A DNA stretch of 64,000 bases, from positions 1 to 64,000 of the forward strand of contig JALSGS010000059.1 in the NCBI GenBank assembly GCA_026982695.1. Reading direction: 5' to 3'. Made by a program: the position numbers and the translations under genes. The DNA is from Saprospiraceae bacterium. Lineage in GTDB: Bacteria > Bacteroidota > Bacteroidia > Chitinophagales > Saprospiraceae. The notes below the pieces were generated by a model. It ran no database searches, had not been told where the DNA came from, and saw only the letters and a list, made by a program, of their open reading frames with translations. Numbering within the stretch: position 1 is the stretch's first letter; the number at the start of each line of letters is the position of its first letter. Shown here in pieces: positions 36,916 through 46,513 of this stretch.

Positions 36916-38124
36916 ATGATGCAAGACATTGATTTTAGGGGCAAAAAAGCCCTCGTACGCGTAGACTTTAACGTACCGCTCGACAAAGACTACCGCATTA
37001 GTGATGACACGCGCATACGAGCTGCCCTGCCTACCATCAACTACATACTCGATCATGGAGGCGCCGTTATATTGCTGTCACATTTAGGCCGGCCACAAAA
37101 AAAGCGCAAGGCCGATGGAAGCATCGACACGGAGCGCTTCAGCCTACGCCATATCGTGCCACATCTATCTCAGTTGCTAGGCCGCGAAGTGCTATTTTGC
37201 CCCGAGCCTGTAGGGGAAATGGCCCAAAAAATGACTGCTTCGCTCCAACCTGGCCAAGTTCTATTGCTCGAAAACACGCGCTTCGAGCCAGGCGAAACCC
37301 AAGGAGACGAAACACTTGCCAAAAGCTGGAGCGAGTTGGCCGACGTGTACATCAATGACGCATTTGGCACTGCACATCGGGCCCATGCCTCCACTAGTAC
37401 TGTGGCCCAATTTTTCCCGAAAGGCGCCAAAAGCATGGGCTTTCTCATGCAAGCAGAAGTAGCTAATGCCAACAAAGTATTGCATCACCCCGAACGCCCA
37501 CTTACTGCTATTGTAGGCGGCGCTAAAGTCTCAGATAAAATTTTGCTGCTGGAACGCCTGCTCGACTTTGTCGACAACTTGCTCATTGGCGGAGGCATGG
37601 CCTATACTTTTATCAAAAGCCAAGGTGGGCAAGTAGGCAATTCGCTGGTAGAAGAAGATCGGCTCGAGCTGGCCAAAAATCTCTTGGCCAAGGCCAAAGA
37701 AAAGGGCGTACAAATGCTATTGCCTGCCGACTCAGTCATCGCCGACAAATTCTCGGCCGACGCGCACACCCGTATCGCCCCTAGCCACCAAATCCCTGAA
37801 GGCTGGATGGGCCTAGACATTGGTCCTAAAGCCATTGAAGCATTTGCCCAACTCATCATGAGCTCTAAAACTATTCTTTGGAATGGCCCCATGGGCGTAT
37901 TTGAAATGGAACCTTTCGCAAGTGGCACCAAAGCCATTGCAGAAGCAGTAGCACGTGCCACCGAGCAAGGTGCCTTCTCGTTGGTAGGCGGTGGCGACTC
38001 GGTCGCTGCAGTCAAGCAAATGGGTCTGGCCGACAAAGTGAGCTTCGTAAGTACCGGCGGTGGTGCTATGCTCGAATTTTTGGAAGGTAAAACCTTGCCA
38101 GGCATCGCTGCGCTGGAAGCATAA
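36916..38124 (+). CDS. pgk: Phosphoglycerate kinase
   Basis: 402 residues, normal for the family. The start ...[17 protein letters not shown], the arginines of HLGRP and [14 protein letters not shown] and the nucleotide-binding [11 protein letters not shown] and [11 protein letters not shown] are all present. It transfers phosphate from 1,3-bisphosphoglycerate to ADP. I use the ATG at 36916; a TTG six codons upstream and the ATG at 36919 are alternatives. A strong terminator follows. Confidence 0.97.
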   Translation: MMQDIDFRGKKALVRVDFNVPLDKDYRISDDTRIRAALPTINYILDHGGAVILLSHLGRPQKKRKADGSIDTERFSLRHIVPHLSQLLGREVLFCPEPVGEMAQKMTASLQPGQVLLLENTRFEPGETQGDETLAKSWSELADVYINDAFGTAHRAHASTSTVAQFFPKGAKSMGFLMQAEVANANKVLHHPERPLTAIVGGAKVSDKILLLERLLDFVDNLLIGGGMAYTFIKSQGGQVGNSLVEEDRLELAKNLLAKAKEKGVQMLLPADSVIADKFSADAHTRIAPSHQIPEGWMGLDIGPKAIEAFAQLIMSSKTILWNGPMGVFEMEPFASGTKAIAEAVARATEQGAFSLVGGGDSVAAVKQMGLADKVSFVSTGGGAMLEFLEGKTLPGIAALEA

Positions 38125-38152
38125 TACTCCTTCGAGTCCCCTTTGCACCGTA

Positions 38153-38193
38153 GGCATTTCGCACATGCCGTAGTGTGGCATGTGCGAAATGCC
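38153..38193. terminator. Bidirectional terminator between pgk and DUF6427 gene
   Basis: A perfect 17-bp stem (38153-38169 with 38177-38193) and a 7-nt loop between convergent genes. No long T tract, but the stem is the strongest in the window. Confidence 0.8.
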
Positions 38194-38205
38194 TGCACCT
38201 TTCTC

Positions 38206-39201
38206 TCAAAGCAACGGATACAACAAGCTGCTTAAAATGAGTGCAATGGCAAGCCAATGTATGCCCAAAGCCCATTTGGCAGATAGCCTTGTAAGCCATA
38301 ACCCCCAAAAAATAGACAAAGGCACAAAAGACAAGCTCAATACCAACACTCCCCACTTCCCCATATAAGCTAAGCTAAGTGCGCTGAGCCAGATCAAAAG
38401 TAAGTACAATGATTGCAATTTTTTCTGTACTGGTAGTATACGACGCTGACGCAAAACGCGATACGTCAACAATATCCACAGTACAGCTATGCCCCACACT
38501 AACAACCAAGGCCAATACTGTTGCCACATTGCCCGTGGCGATGTCCATTTCCACAATTCTGCCAACGGCCAACGCACCCAAAACTCCGGCAAACGATCGT
38601 GCCAATAAAACCACACCCCAATCAGCCAACAAGGCACAAAAAATCCACTGAGCAATACGCCCACTTCACGCAAAGTGAACTTGCGCAACAACGCAAAAGC
38701 CCAACCTACCCACAATACCAACCAAAAAAAAGGTGCAAACAGCAATGCCCCTATGGCAATCCAAAAGCCGGTAAAAAATATGAGCTCATCGGCCCACCAA
38801 ACTTGGTAAGATTGCCAAACTAAAGCCAAGACAACCCCCACCAACAAGGTGGCAAAAGTCAGGGGATGCACATAAAGTATGGCGGGTATTGCACTGATCA
38901 ATAACAAAAAAACGACCCCTGCATACAAATTGCCAGGCGTGTCCAAACGGTGCGCCAAACTCAAAACCGCCACTGTCCCCCCTATCACTACAGCCCATAG
39001 AGCCGCCACAAACCGATGCACCCACCACGGCCACGATTGGCTCCATGTACTTATACAATCGCCCAGCAGACCCCAGCCTTCCACTGAAAAAGCAATGGGA
39101 TAGGCATCTGGCCACACCCACAAAGGCCACCACAAGATCAACACATATAGTACCAACAACACACTGGCTAAAAGCTGATTCGTACGAAATAATGCAAGCA
39201 C
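38206..39201 (-). CDS. DUF6427 family membrane protein
   Basis: 331 residues with about nine or ten TM helices, very rich in Trp and Leu. The family is a Bacteroidota-specific membrane protein of unknown function, next to varied genes. The gene begins with GTG: an in-frame TGA lies three codons upstream, so no ATG further out is possible. It is convergent with pgk and divergent from ftcD. Confidence 0.8.
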   Translation of the reverse strand: MLALFRTNQLLASVLLVLYVLILWWPLWVWPDAYPIAFSVEGWGLLGDCISTWSQSWPWWVHRFVAALWAVVIGGTVAVLSLAHRLDTPGNLYAGVVFLLLISAIPAILYVHPLTFATLLVGVVLALVWQSYQVWWADELIFFTGFWIAIGALLFAPFFWLVLWVGWAFALLRKFTLREVGVLLSGFFVPCWLIGVWFYWHDRLPEFWVRWPLAELWKWTSPRAMWQQYWPWLLVWGIAVLWILLTYRVLRQRRILPVQKKLQSLYLLLIWLSALSLAYMGKWGVLVLSLSFVPLSIFWGLWLTRLSAKWALGIHWLAIALILSSLLYPLL

Positions 39202-39391
39202 AGCAATTCAAATTGAACGTGAAGACATTTTGCACAAGCAAATGTAAGATTTAGTCAAACTCCTGAGCAGATTGTCTCGATACTGAGGCTTGCGCAAAGT
39301 AAAGTATAGTCTCACCATTCATTCTTTTTTCGAAATTCGCAACCTAAATGTGCCAATACCTTACTTCTCATTGAGTAAAAGCCCTTTTACC

Positions 39392-41083
39392 ATGAGCCAA
39401 CGCCAATTAATTGAATGCGTGCCCAATTTCAGTGAAGGCCGCAATATGGACATCATCAGGCAGATCACCGACGAGATTGAAAGCGTCGAAGGTGTCAAAT
39501 TACTCGATGTCGATGCTGGAAAAGCCACCAACCGCACTGTGGTGACCTTCGTCGGCGAGCCAGAGCCCGTTGTGCAAGCAGCTTTTAAAGCCATCAAAAA
39601 AGCTGCTCAGCTTATCGACATGAGCAAACATCAAGGCGAACACCCACGCATGGGTGCCACTGATGTGTGCCCGCTCGTGCCCATCGCCCACATTAGCATG
39701 GAAGAGGTGGCCCAATGGGCCCACAAACTGGGCGAAATGGTAGGGCGCGAGCTGGAAATCCCCGTATATATGTACGAGTATGCAGCCACTAGCCCCCAAC
39801 GCCGCAATCTGGCCGACATCCGTGCAGGTGAATACGAAGCACTACCTGAAAAGCTCACGCGCCCAGAATGGAAACCCGACTACGGTCCTGCCCGTTTTAA
39901 TGCACGTGCTGGAGCCACAGCCATCGGTGCCAGAGATTTCCTCATAGCCTACAACGTCAATCTCAATACTACTTCCGTACGGCGTGCCAACTCCGTAGCC
40001 TTCGACGTGCGCGAAAAAGGGCGCGTCAAGCGCAAAGGCCATCCCATCATAGGTGAGATCGTGCGCGACGAACACGGCAACCCCGTGCGCGAGCCCGGCA
40101 TGTGCAAAGCCGTCAAAGCCATAGGCTGGTACATCGAAGAATACGGCATCGCACAAATATCCATGAACCTGACCAACATAAAAGTCACACCCCTGCACGT
40201 AGCTTTCGAAGCATGTTGTCAAAGCGCCACGCGCCGCGGCCTACGCGTCACCGGCTCAGAGTTGGTAGGGCTGGTGCCCAAACAAGTGCTGCTCGACGCG
40301 GGCAAGCATTTTTTGCGCAAACAACGCCGCTCGCTAGGCGTGTCGGAAGAAGAAATCATCAAAATAGCCGTGCGCTCACTAGGCCTTGACGAGCTGGCGC
40401 CCTTCGATCCCAAGAAAAAGGTTATCGAATACTTACTCGAAGCCGACGAATCGCGCCCACTCGTACAAAAAGATTTGCGCGCTTTCGCAAACGAAATCGC
40501 CTCTGAAAGCCCTGCCCCTGGCGGAGGATCCGTATCTGCCTACGTAGGTGCACTGGGCGCCTCACTCGCTACTATGGTGGCCAACCTCTCGTCTCACAAG
40601 CGCGGCTGGGACGAGCGCTGGGAAGAGTTTAGCCAATGGGCTGAAAAAGGGCAAGCTATCAAAGACGAGTTGCTGCGCTTGGTAGACGACGACACCCATG
40701 CCTTCAACGCCATTATGGCCGCCTTCCGCTTGCCGAAAGGCACCGAAGAGGAACAAGCCACTCGACAACAGGCCATCGAAGAAGCCACTCGACAAGCCAT
40801 AGCAGTACCCTTCCGCGTGCTGCAACGGGCCTTCGATACCTTCGAGCTTGCCCGTGCCATGGTCGAGCACGGCAACCCCAATTCGGTAACTGATGCCGCT
40901 GTAGGTGCCCTATGTGCGCGTGCAGCCGTACATGGTGCGTGGCTCAACGTACAAGTCAACGTAAGCGGATTGCGCGACTCAAGTTGGGCCCAACCCTACT
41001 TGGAGCAAGGGCAGCAGTTGGTCGCTCAAGCCAACAAGCTGTGTGAAGAAATCGTACAGATGACAGAAGCACGCTTGACCTAA
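39392..41083 (+). CDS. ftcD: Bifunctional glutamate formimidoyltransferase / formimidoyl-THF cyclodeaminase
   Basis: 563 residues. The N-terminal two-thirds form the formiminotransferase (ECVPNFSEGRN, HQGEHPRMGATDVCPLVPI, RAGATAIGARDFLIAYNVNL); residues about 345-563 are the cyclodeaminase helical bundle (ESPAPGGGSVSAYVGALGASLA). The enzyme moves the formimino group from histidine breakdown to tetrahydrofolate and releases ammonia. Other histidine utilisation genes are not adjacent. I start at the ATG at 39392, where the conserved sequence begins. Confidence 0.95.
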   Translation: MSQRQLIECVPNFSEGRNMDIIRQITDEIESVEGVKLLDVDAGKATNRTVVTFVGEPEPVVQAAFKAIKKAAQLIDMSKHQGEHPRMGATDVCPLVPIAHISMEEVAQWAHKLGEMVGRELEIPVYMYEYAATSPQRRNLADIRAGEYEALPEKLTRPEWKPDYGPARFNARAGATAIGARDFLIAYNVNLNTTSVRRANSVAFDVREKGRVKRKGHPIIGEIVRDEHGNPVREPGMCKAVKAIGWYIEEYGIAQISMNLTNIKVTPLHVAFEACCQSATRRGLRVTGSELVGLVPKQVLLDAGKHFLRKQRRSLGVSEEEIIKIAVRSLGLDELAPFDPKKKVIEYLLEADESRPLVQKDLRAFANEIASESPAPGGGSVSAYVGALGASLATMVANLSSHKRGWDERWEEFSQWAEKGQAIKDELLRLVDDDTHAFNAIMAAFRLPKGTEEEQATRQQAIEEATRQAIAVPFRVLQRAFDTFELARAMVEHGNPNSVTDAAVGALCARAAVHGAWLNVQVNVSGLRDSSWAQPYLEQGQQLVAQANKLCEEIVQMTEARLT

Positions 41084-41734
41084 TCGCACCTGCCCACTTG
41101 CAATAGGGGAAGCCTATAGTGCCCCAACAAACCCTGGCCTAATCAAATGCACTAAGTGCACACGCACGGATCGATCATCACGAACTCACATATAAGTTTA
41201 TGCGCTTATACCACTGTCATATAACACATGCAAGAGCCACATACAAGCATCACAACTGTAGAAATGCCCGTTCGTCCTAAGCATTCCTTTACGCTAACTT
41301 GCTGGATTGCATGCACGTACATCTCGTATATGAGTGCTGGACCGGTAGAAAAGCTGTAAGCTTATCGCTTGCAGCAAGAAGTAGCAAAAAGACAGCCCCT
41401 ACAAGCACCATACAACACCATGAACTACAAATGATTATAAAAACACCCTGTTAGTATAGGGCCACAAACTTGGAGTGTGACCACTTCAAAAAAATCAAAT
41501 GCTTAAAACACAGACAGATGCAATGAGCAAGATGGTGCTTTTGTTTGCGTAGTTATGTTCATATCATGCACCTAATGACGAATACATCGAATGCCGCAAA
41601 CTTGCATAATACGACACAAAGTGATGCCCTACCACCAGCAACTTACAACTGGGCCATATGTGTCCGATTCTTTTTCCACTACACAAACTACATCGATTGC
41701 TACCTGCAAATGATCAGCAACTCACCAAAAACAC

Positions 41735-41750
41735 TTTAGATCAGTCTAAA
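41735..41750. promoter_or_regulatory. DtxR/MntR-like operator
   Basis: TTTAGA-TCAG-TCTAAA is a perfect 16-bp dyad like the TTTAGG...CCTAAA boxes of the DtxR family. It sits just upstream of the -7 box at 41778, near the -35/-43 position, ahead of a gene whose protein carries a DtxR-type regulator. Confidence 0.55.
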
Positions 41751-41777
41751 AAATAAATTTTATAAAACGAATTATTG

Positions 41778-41785
41778 TATCTTTA
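41778..41785 (+). promoter_or_regulatory. -7 element of the metal permease/regulator gene
   Basis: TATCTTTA differs from TAnnTTTG only at the last base. It lies 28 nt before the ATG and 28 nt after the palindromic operator. Confidence 0.4.
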
Positions 41786-41805
41786 CACCCCAAAAAGGTG
41801 AGCAG

Positions 41806-43290
41806 ATGGATTTTTGGGCAGTAATACAGCAAGAGTGGGCCACTCGGGCACTTATTGCCTCGACCATGGTGGGGCTGATGTGTGGCGTATTGGGGGTGTT
41901 TTTAGTATTGCGGCATATGTCGTTGGTAGGTGATGCCTTAGGCCATGCCATTCTTCCTGGCGTAGTAGTAGCCTTTATCTTAGTGGGTTACAACACCTTG
42001 GGGTTCTTCATCGGGGCAGTAGCAGCCGGCATGCTCACAGCCTTAGGCATCACCTGGATTCAGCAGCACATGCGCACGAAAAACGATGCGGCTATAGGCA
42101 TTGTGTTTACGGCCATGTTCTCCATTGGCGTGATGGGCATTTCGTGGATCAGCCATGAAGAAGGGGTCCACCTCGATTTGAAAGACTTTCTCTTTGGCAA
42201 CGTACTAGGGGTAGCAGACCAGGATCTCTATCTGGCAGCAATGACACTGGTCATGGTACTGGCATCGATCATCATACTCTATCGGCCGTTGTTTGTGTCG
42301 ACTTTCCAAGAGGTTGTCGCACGTACGATAGGTATCAAGGTAGAGACGCTACACTATTTCCTAATGCTGATGTTGTCTTTTGCCGTAGTAGCCAGTTTGC
42401 AAACGGTAGGCGTGATTCTGGTAGTAGCCATGTTGATCACCCCAGCATCCACGGCCCTGCTACTGAGCAAGCGCCTCAAATGGGTGCTCGTATGGGCAGG
42501 ATTAATAGGCGTGGTATCAGCAGTAGGGGGCCTATTGGCGGCCATTGTTTTTGAGACTACACCTGGCCCTGCCATTGCTGTGGTGGCCACCATCCTGTAC
42601 CTCATTGCTGCTTTCATAGCCCCAGAAAAAGGGCTCGCGATGCGCACCTGGCACCGCATCCAGCTACAACGGCGTATAGAGGAAGAGGATATGCTCAAAT
42701 GCCTTTTTCACCTATGCCGCAGTAGTACACCTATTACTATAGAAGCATTGGCTCAATCATTGGGCCAATCACCGAGAAAAGTGCGCAGGGTGCTGAGCCG
42801 GCTAAAGGCCAAATCACTGATTGATGACAAATGGCAACTCACACAGAAAGGACGTGCGCGGGCAGCTGCACTGATACGCGCACATCGACTATGGGAAACC
42901 TACCTGGCCCAACGCACAGGCCTCAAACCCGAACACATACATGCAGATGCAGAACGTCTCGAACACCTACTGCCAGAAGAGATGCTCGATACCATCGATG
43001 AGTCGCTAGGTTTTCCAAGTATCGACCCACATGGCTCACCTATCCCGCCCAAAGAGGGCTTGCCCGATCACCCTCTGAGTACCTTGCCCGTAGGGCAGCA
43101 GGCGCGCATTGCACCTACACAACCCGACGAGCAAGTGGTAGCCGAGCTATGGAGATTGGGCTTGCCACCAGGCACACAAATAGAATGCTTAGAAACCGAT
43201 GATGGCGAGGTGTTGATTCGCTATAATGGCCAAACCCAACGGCTGCCTTCACACATAGCTCGAAAAGTAAACATCGAGCTGGTAAAGTAG
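41806..43290 (+). CDS. ABC-3 metal transporter permease fused to DtxR-like regulator
   Basis: 494 residues. The first 280 are an ABC-3 (zinc/manganese/iron) permease with about nine TM helices and the family motifs LVGDALGHAILPGV and VGVILVVAMLITPASTA. Residues 295-370 form a winged helix (ITIEALAQSLGQSPRKVRRVLSRL), followed by a DtxR/MntR dimer-like segment with His, Glu and Asp (RAHRLWETYLAQR, HIHADAERLEHL) and a C-terminal FeoA/SH3-like part (about 420-494). This suggests metal-sensing repression, probably of its own promoter. No ABC ATPase or binding protein gene is adjacent. Confidence 0.9.
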   Translation: MDFWAVIQQEWATRALIASTMVGLMCGVLGVFLVLRHMSLVGDALGHAILPGVVVAFILVGYNTLGFFIGAVAAGMLTALGITWIQQHMRTKNDAAIGIVFTAMFSIGVMGISWISHEEGVHLDLKDFLFGNVLGVADQDLYLAAMTLVMVLASIIILYRPLFVSTFQEVVARTIGIKVETLHYFLMLMLSFAVVASLQTVGVILVVAMLITPASTALLLSKRLKWVLVWAGLIGVVSAVGGLLAAIVFETTPGPAIAVVATILYLIAAFIAPEKGLAMRTWHRIQLQRRIEEEDMLKCLFHLCRSSTPITIEALAQSLGQSPRKVRRVLSRLKAKSLIDDKWQLTQKGRARAAALIRAHRLWETYLAQRTGLKPEHIHADAERLEHLLPEEMLDTIDESLGFPSIDPHGSPIPPKEGLPDHPLSTLPVGQQARIAPTQPDEQVVAELWRLGLPPGTQIECLETDDGEVLIRYNGQTQRLPSHIARKVNIELVK

Positions 43291-43391
43291 ATGCCCTTAC
43301 AGTTTTTTCCGATAGTGATACACATACGCACTATTCCAATTAACTTGCCCGCTGGCAGCAGTTGTTACACATCTTCCCAACCACATACTAC

Positions 43392-43520
43392 ATGACTATG
43401 CCCACCAACGATGACAAGCCGCCCATCATGGGTTCGTGGAACAGACTATATGCTTTTGTACTTATTTTGCACGCGCTCATCATACTGCTCTTTTATATAT
43501 TCACCCGGCTTTATTCATGA
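43392..43520 (+). CDS. Small membrane protein (42 residues) preceding the symporter
   Basis: ATG at 43392, stop at 43518-43520. A charged N-terminus (TNDDKPP) precedes one TM helix (about 19-37) ending in FTRLYS. It ends 41 bp before the sodium:solute symporter ATG. Small single-helix proteins often precede such symporters; family identity is not established. Confidence 0.5.
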   Translation: MTMPTNDDKPPIMGSWNRLYAFVLILHALIILLFYIFTRLYS

Positions 43521-43561
43521 GTTTGTTCCTTTATTCACCCGACTGAAAATCGCTTTTGCCC

Positions 43562-45277
43562 ATGCATTTAGTGGATTGGATCGTCATGATGGGCACGCTG
43601 CTGTTTATCGTGGCTTATGGCGTGTGGAAGACGCGTAACGTCAGCAGCGTGCGCAGTTATCTGCTTGGCGATCGAGACCTGCCGTGGTATACCATAGGCT
43701 TATCCGTAATGGCGACGCAGGCCAGCGCCATCACCTTCCTCTCCACCCCAGGGCAAGCCTACGACGATGGAATGCGCTTTGTACAGTTTTACTTTGGCCT
43801 ACCCATCGCCATGGTGATTTTGTGCATCTTCATTTTGCCCATATACTACCGATTGAAAGTATACACGGCGTATGAGTACTTGGAGCGGCGATTTGACATC
43901 AAGACGCGCGCACTTACTGCGTTCTTTTTTCTCATTTCTCGGGGTTTATCGGCGGGAATAACCATTTATGCGCCTGCAATTATTTTAAGCGACATCATGG
44001 CTTGGGATCTCAACTATACCATTTTGGCCATTGGGGTGATCGTCATTTTTTACACCATGATGGGCGGCACTAAGGCGGTGAGTGTCACGCAGAAGCAACA
44101 GATGATTGTGATTCTTAGCGGCATGTTCATTGCAGCCGTGATCATTGTGCTCAAGCTGCCGGCCGATGTGTCTTTCGGCAAAGCAGTAGCTGTAGCCGGA
44201 AAGATGGGCAAACTCAATGTAGTCGATCTAGAGTTTGACTTACAAAATCGTTACAACATCTGGTCGGGCCTGTTGGGGGGTGTGTTTTTATTTCTGTCGT
44301 ATTTTGGCACCGACCAATCACAGGTGCAGCGCTACTTGTCGGGCAAGTCGCTGGCACAAAGCCGGTTGGGGTTGCTGTTCAATGGCATCATCAAGGTGCC
44401 CATGCAGTTTTTGGTACTCTTCACGGGAATTCTCGTGTTTGTGTTTTTCCAATTCACCCAACCTCCTGTGCACTACAACGAGGCCAATCTTTTGAAAGTA
44501 GTGCGCTCTGAGCAGCGACCTCAGCTTGAAGTGCTTCAAAAAGAGTTCGAGCAAGTATTCATACAAAAGAAAGCTGCCATTCGCCAGCTCATTGCAGCCA
44601 TCGATCAAGAAGACGAAACACTTATCAACACGCACAAGGCCCGCGTGCAAGCCTTGGTGGCTCGTGAAAAAGCCATTCGCAGCCAAGTAGACGAGCTGGT
44701 ACAGCGAGTGGATCCTCATGCTGATGTGGAAGACAACGACTACATATTCATCACTTTTGTCACTCAGTATTTGCCCATTGGCTTAGTGGGCTTATTGCTG
44801 GCAGTCATCTTTTCGGCAGCCATGTCTTCGATCTCTTCCGAGCTCAACGCACTGGCTACCACCACAGTGATCGACTTTTATAGGCGGCTTTTGCGCAAGC
44901 ACGAAAGTGATCGCCACTATTTCAATGCCTCTAAGCTCTTTACAGTAGTATGGGGGTTAGTTGCAGTGAGCTTTGCTGCTTTTGCTTCGTTGTTTGAGAA
45001 CCTGATCGAAGCAGTCAACATTGTGGGCTCGCTGTTTTACGGCGTTATTTTGGGCGTGTTTCTCACTGCGTTTTTCCTCAAGCGCATTACGGCCACTCCG
45101 GCCTTCATTGGTGCGTTATTGGCCGAAGTGTGTGTTGTGACAGTTTTTTTGCTGGACCATCACGGCTACATTCGCCTGGGCTACTTGTGGCTCAACATGA
45201 TTGGCTGTGTGCTGACTATGCTATTCAGCACATTACTGCAGCCGCTGTGGCAAAAGGAGCAAGCTGCTGTGGGCTAA
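43562..45277 (+). CDS. Sodium:solute symporter (SSS family) with a soluble insert
   Basis: 571 residues with about 13 TM helices and SSS features: LPWYTIGLSVMATQASAITFL, FYTMMGGTKAVSVT, YFGTDQSQVQRYLSGKS. The insert at about 313-393 is highly charged and predicted helical between TM helices. It moves a small solute with Na+, substrate unknown. The ATG at 43562 is preferred over a TTG at 43556. Its stop overlaps the convergent methyltransferase gene by 4 bp. Confidence 0.9.
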   Translation: MHLVDWIVMMGTLLFIVAYGVWKTRNVSSVRSYLLGDRDLPWYTIGLSVMATQASAITFLSTPGQAYDDGMRFVQFYFGLPIAMVILCIFILPIYYRLKVYTAYEYLERRFDIKTRALTAFFFLISRGLSAGITIYAPAIILSDIMAWDLNYTILAIGVIVIFYTMMGGTKAVSVTQKQQMIVILSGMFIAAVIIVLKLPADVSFGKAVAVAGKMGKLNVVDLEFDLQNRYNIWSGLLGGVFLFLSYFGTDQSQVQRYLSGKSLAQSRLGLLFNGIIKVPMQFLVLFTGILVFVFFQFTQPPVHYNEANLLKVVRSEQRPQLEVLQKEFEQVFIQKKAAIRQLIAAIDQEDETLINTHKARVQALVAREKAIRSQVDELVQRVDPHADVEDNDYIFITFVTQYLPIGLVGLLLAVIFSAAMSSISSELNALATTTVIDFYRRLLRKHESDRHYFNASKLFTVVWGLVAVSFAAFASLFENLIEAVNIVGSLFYGVILGVFLTAFFLKRITATPAFIGALLAEVCVVTVFLLDHHGYIRLGYLWLNMIGCVLTMLFSTLLQPLWQKEQAAVG

Positions 45278-46494
45278 TCGCACCGGCGCAATCTCGCCAT
45301 ATAAAAGCCATCATAGCCAAACTCGTCGGGCCGAAGCATCTGTTGTGCTTCAAGGACAAAAGCTACGGGGCTGTGTTCTAAAAACCAAGCTACTTGCTGT
45401 TCGTTTTCCGAAGGCAAAATGCTACAGGTAGCATATACCATTTTGCCGCCAGGTCGTACCATCCGACAGTAGCGCATGAGAATGCCGCGCTGTAGCTGTC
45501 GCACCGATTCGACAAACGCTGGTCCGCGTTTCCATTTGGCATCTGGGTTTCGACGCAACACGCCCAAGCCACTGCAAGGCACATCGAGCAGCAGCCTGTC
45601 AGCGCTTTCGCGCAAACGCTTAACCACTTTGCTGTGCGCAATGAGTCGCGTGTGTACATTACTGGCACCAGCTCGGCGGACGCGCCGGCGCAGCTCAGTC
45701 AGCTTCCACTCGTGTACATCCAAGGCGATGATGTGTCCTTTTTGCTGCATGAGCGATGCCAGGTGCAAGGTTTTTCCCCCTGCGCCCGCGCAAGCATCTA
45801 TCACGCGCATGCCGCTTGCCACTTCGAGAAAGGGAGCTACTTGCTGAGAGGCAGCATCTTGCAGCTCGAACCATCCTTGGCGGAAGGCACGCGTGGCAAA
45901 CAAATTCTTTCGCTGAGTCACCTCCAGTGCATCGGGACATGCGGGCAACTCTCGAGTGCGTATGCCTTCTTGAGCCAAAGCACAAGCTAGCTGCTCGGGT
46001 GTAACCTTCAAACGATTGACGCGCAGCACTACAGGTGCGGGTCGGTTAAGTGCCTGTAAAATAGTAGGCCAGGATGCGCCCCACTCGGCTTCGCCTCGTG
46101 CATCAAGCCAGTCAGGTATCGACTGTACGATGGCTCTTTGATCCTGGATTTGATGCCAGCGCTGCGTAACCTTCTCGGATGTCAATCCCTCGAACTCTTT
46201 CCAAGGGGGCAGCTCATTTCCCTGCCACAACCAATACACACCGATCAGCTGCCACCACTCGTGAGGACGGCGTGGCACCACTTGTGCCAGCTCACATAAC
46301 AAGCGATACCAACGCACTACATCATAGGCCGTTTGGGCGATAAAAGCCCGATCACGTGCACCCCACTTGGGATTGCTGCGCAAGCAGCGTTGAATGGCTT
46401 TGTCGGCCTGCTGGTGCCTTGGGCCAAAAATTTCCAGCAGAACGGCTACTACTGCTTGTACCAAATTGGGGAACAGTCGAAGCTTTTGCGTCAA
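45274..46494 (-). CDS. NOL1/NOP2/sun (RsmB-like) RNA cytosine-C5 methyltransferase
   Basis: 406 residues. An N-terminal NusB-like helical region (1-130) precedes the SAM-binding domain: VIDACAGAGGKTLHLASLM, LDVHEWKL, LLDVPCSGLGVLRRNPDAKW and VYATCSILPSENEQQV. The two Cys (in DVPCSG and ATCS) are the pair needed for C5 methylation of rRNA. The gene begins with TTG at 46494; an in-frame TGA lies six codons before it, so there is no longer start. RsmB is the closest named member, but the exact target is uncertain. Confidence 0.88.
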   Translation of the reverse strand: MTQKLRLFPNLVQAVVAVLLEIFGPRHQQADKAIQRCLRSNPKWGARDRAFIAQTAYDVVRWYRLLCELAQVVPRRPHEWWQLIGVYWLWQGNELPPWKEFEGLTSEKVTQRWHQIQDQRAIVQSIPDWLDARGEAEWGASWPTILQALNRPAPVVLRVNRLKVTPEQLACALAQEGIRTRELPACPDALEVTQRKNLFATRAFRQGWFELQDAASQQVAPFLEVASGMRVIDACAGAGGKTLHLASLMQQKGHIIALDVHEWKLTELRRRVRRAGASNVHTRLIAHSKVVKRLRESADRLLLDVPCSGLGVLRRNPDAKWKRGPAFVESVRQLQRGILMRYCRMVRPGGKMVYATCSILPSENEQQVAWFLEHSPVAFVLEAQQMLRPDEFGYDGFYMARLRRCD

Positions 46495-46513
46495 AGCGTT
46501 CGTTTTACGTCAC

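Larger units (their letters stand above)
41084..41805. other. Intergenic region upstream of the metal permease/regulator gene
   Basis: 722 bp without a credible gene. A 13-bp palindrome-like TGCACTAAGTGCA (41148-41160) resembles the dyads at 15234. The right end holds the DtxR-like operator and -7 box. Short frames in this stretch (under 65 codons) show no family features. Confidence 0.5.

Noticed and set aside
41250-41360. Short frames upstream of the metal permease gene
   Set aside because: Frames of 31-64 codons have neither family motifs nor signal peptides and lie in an AT-rich spacer.
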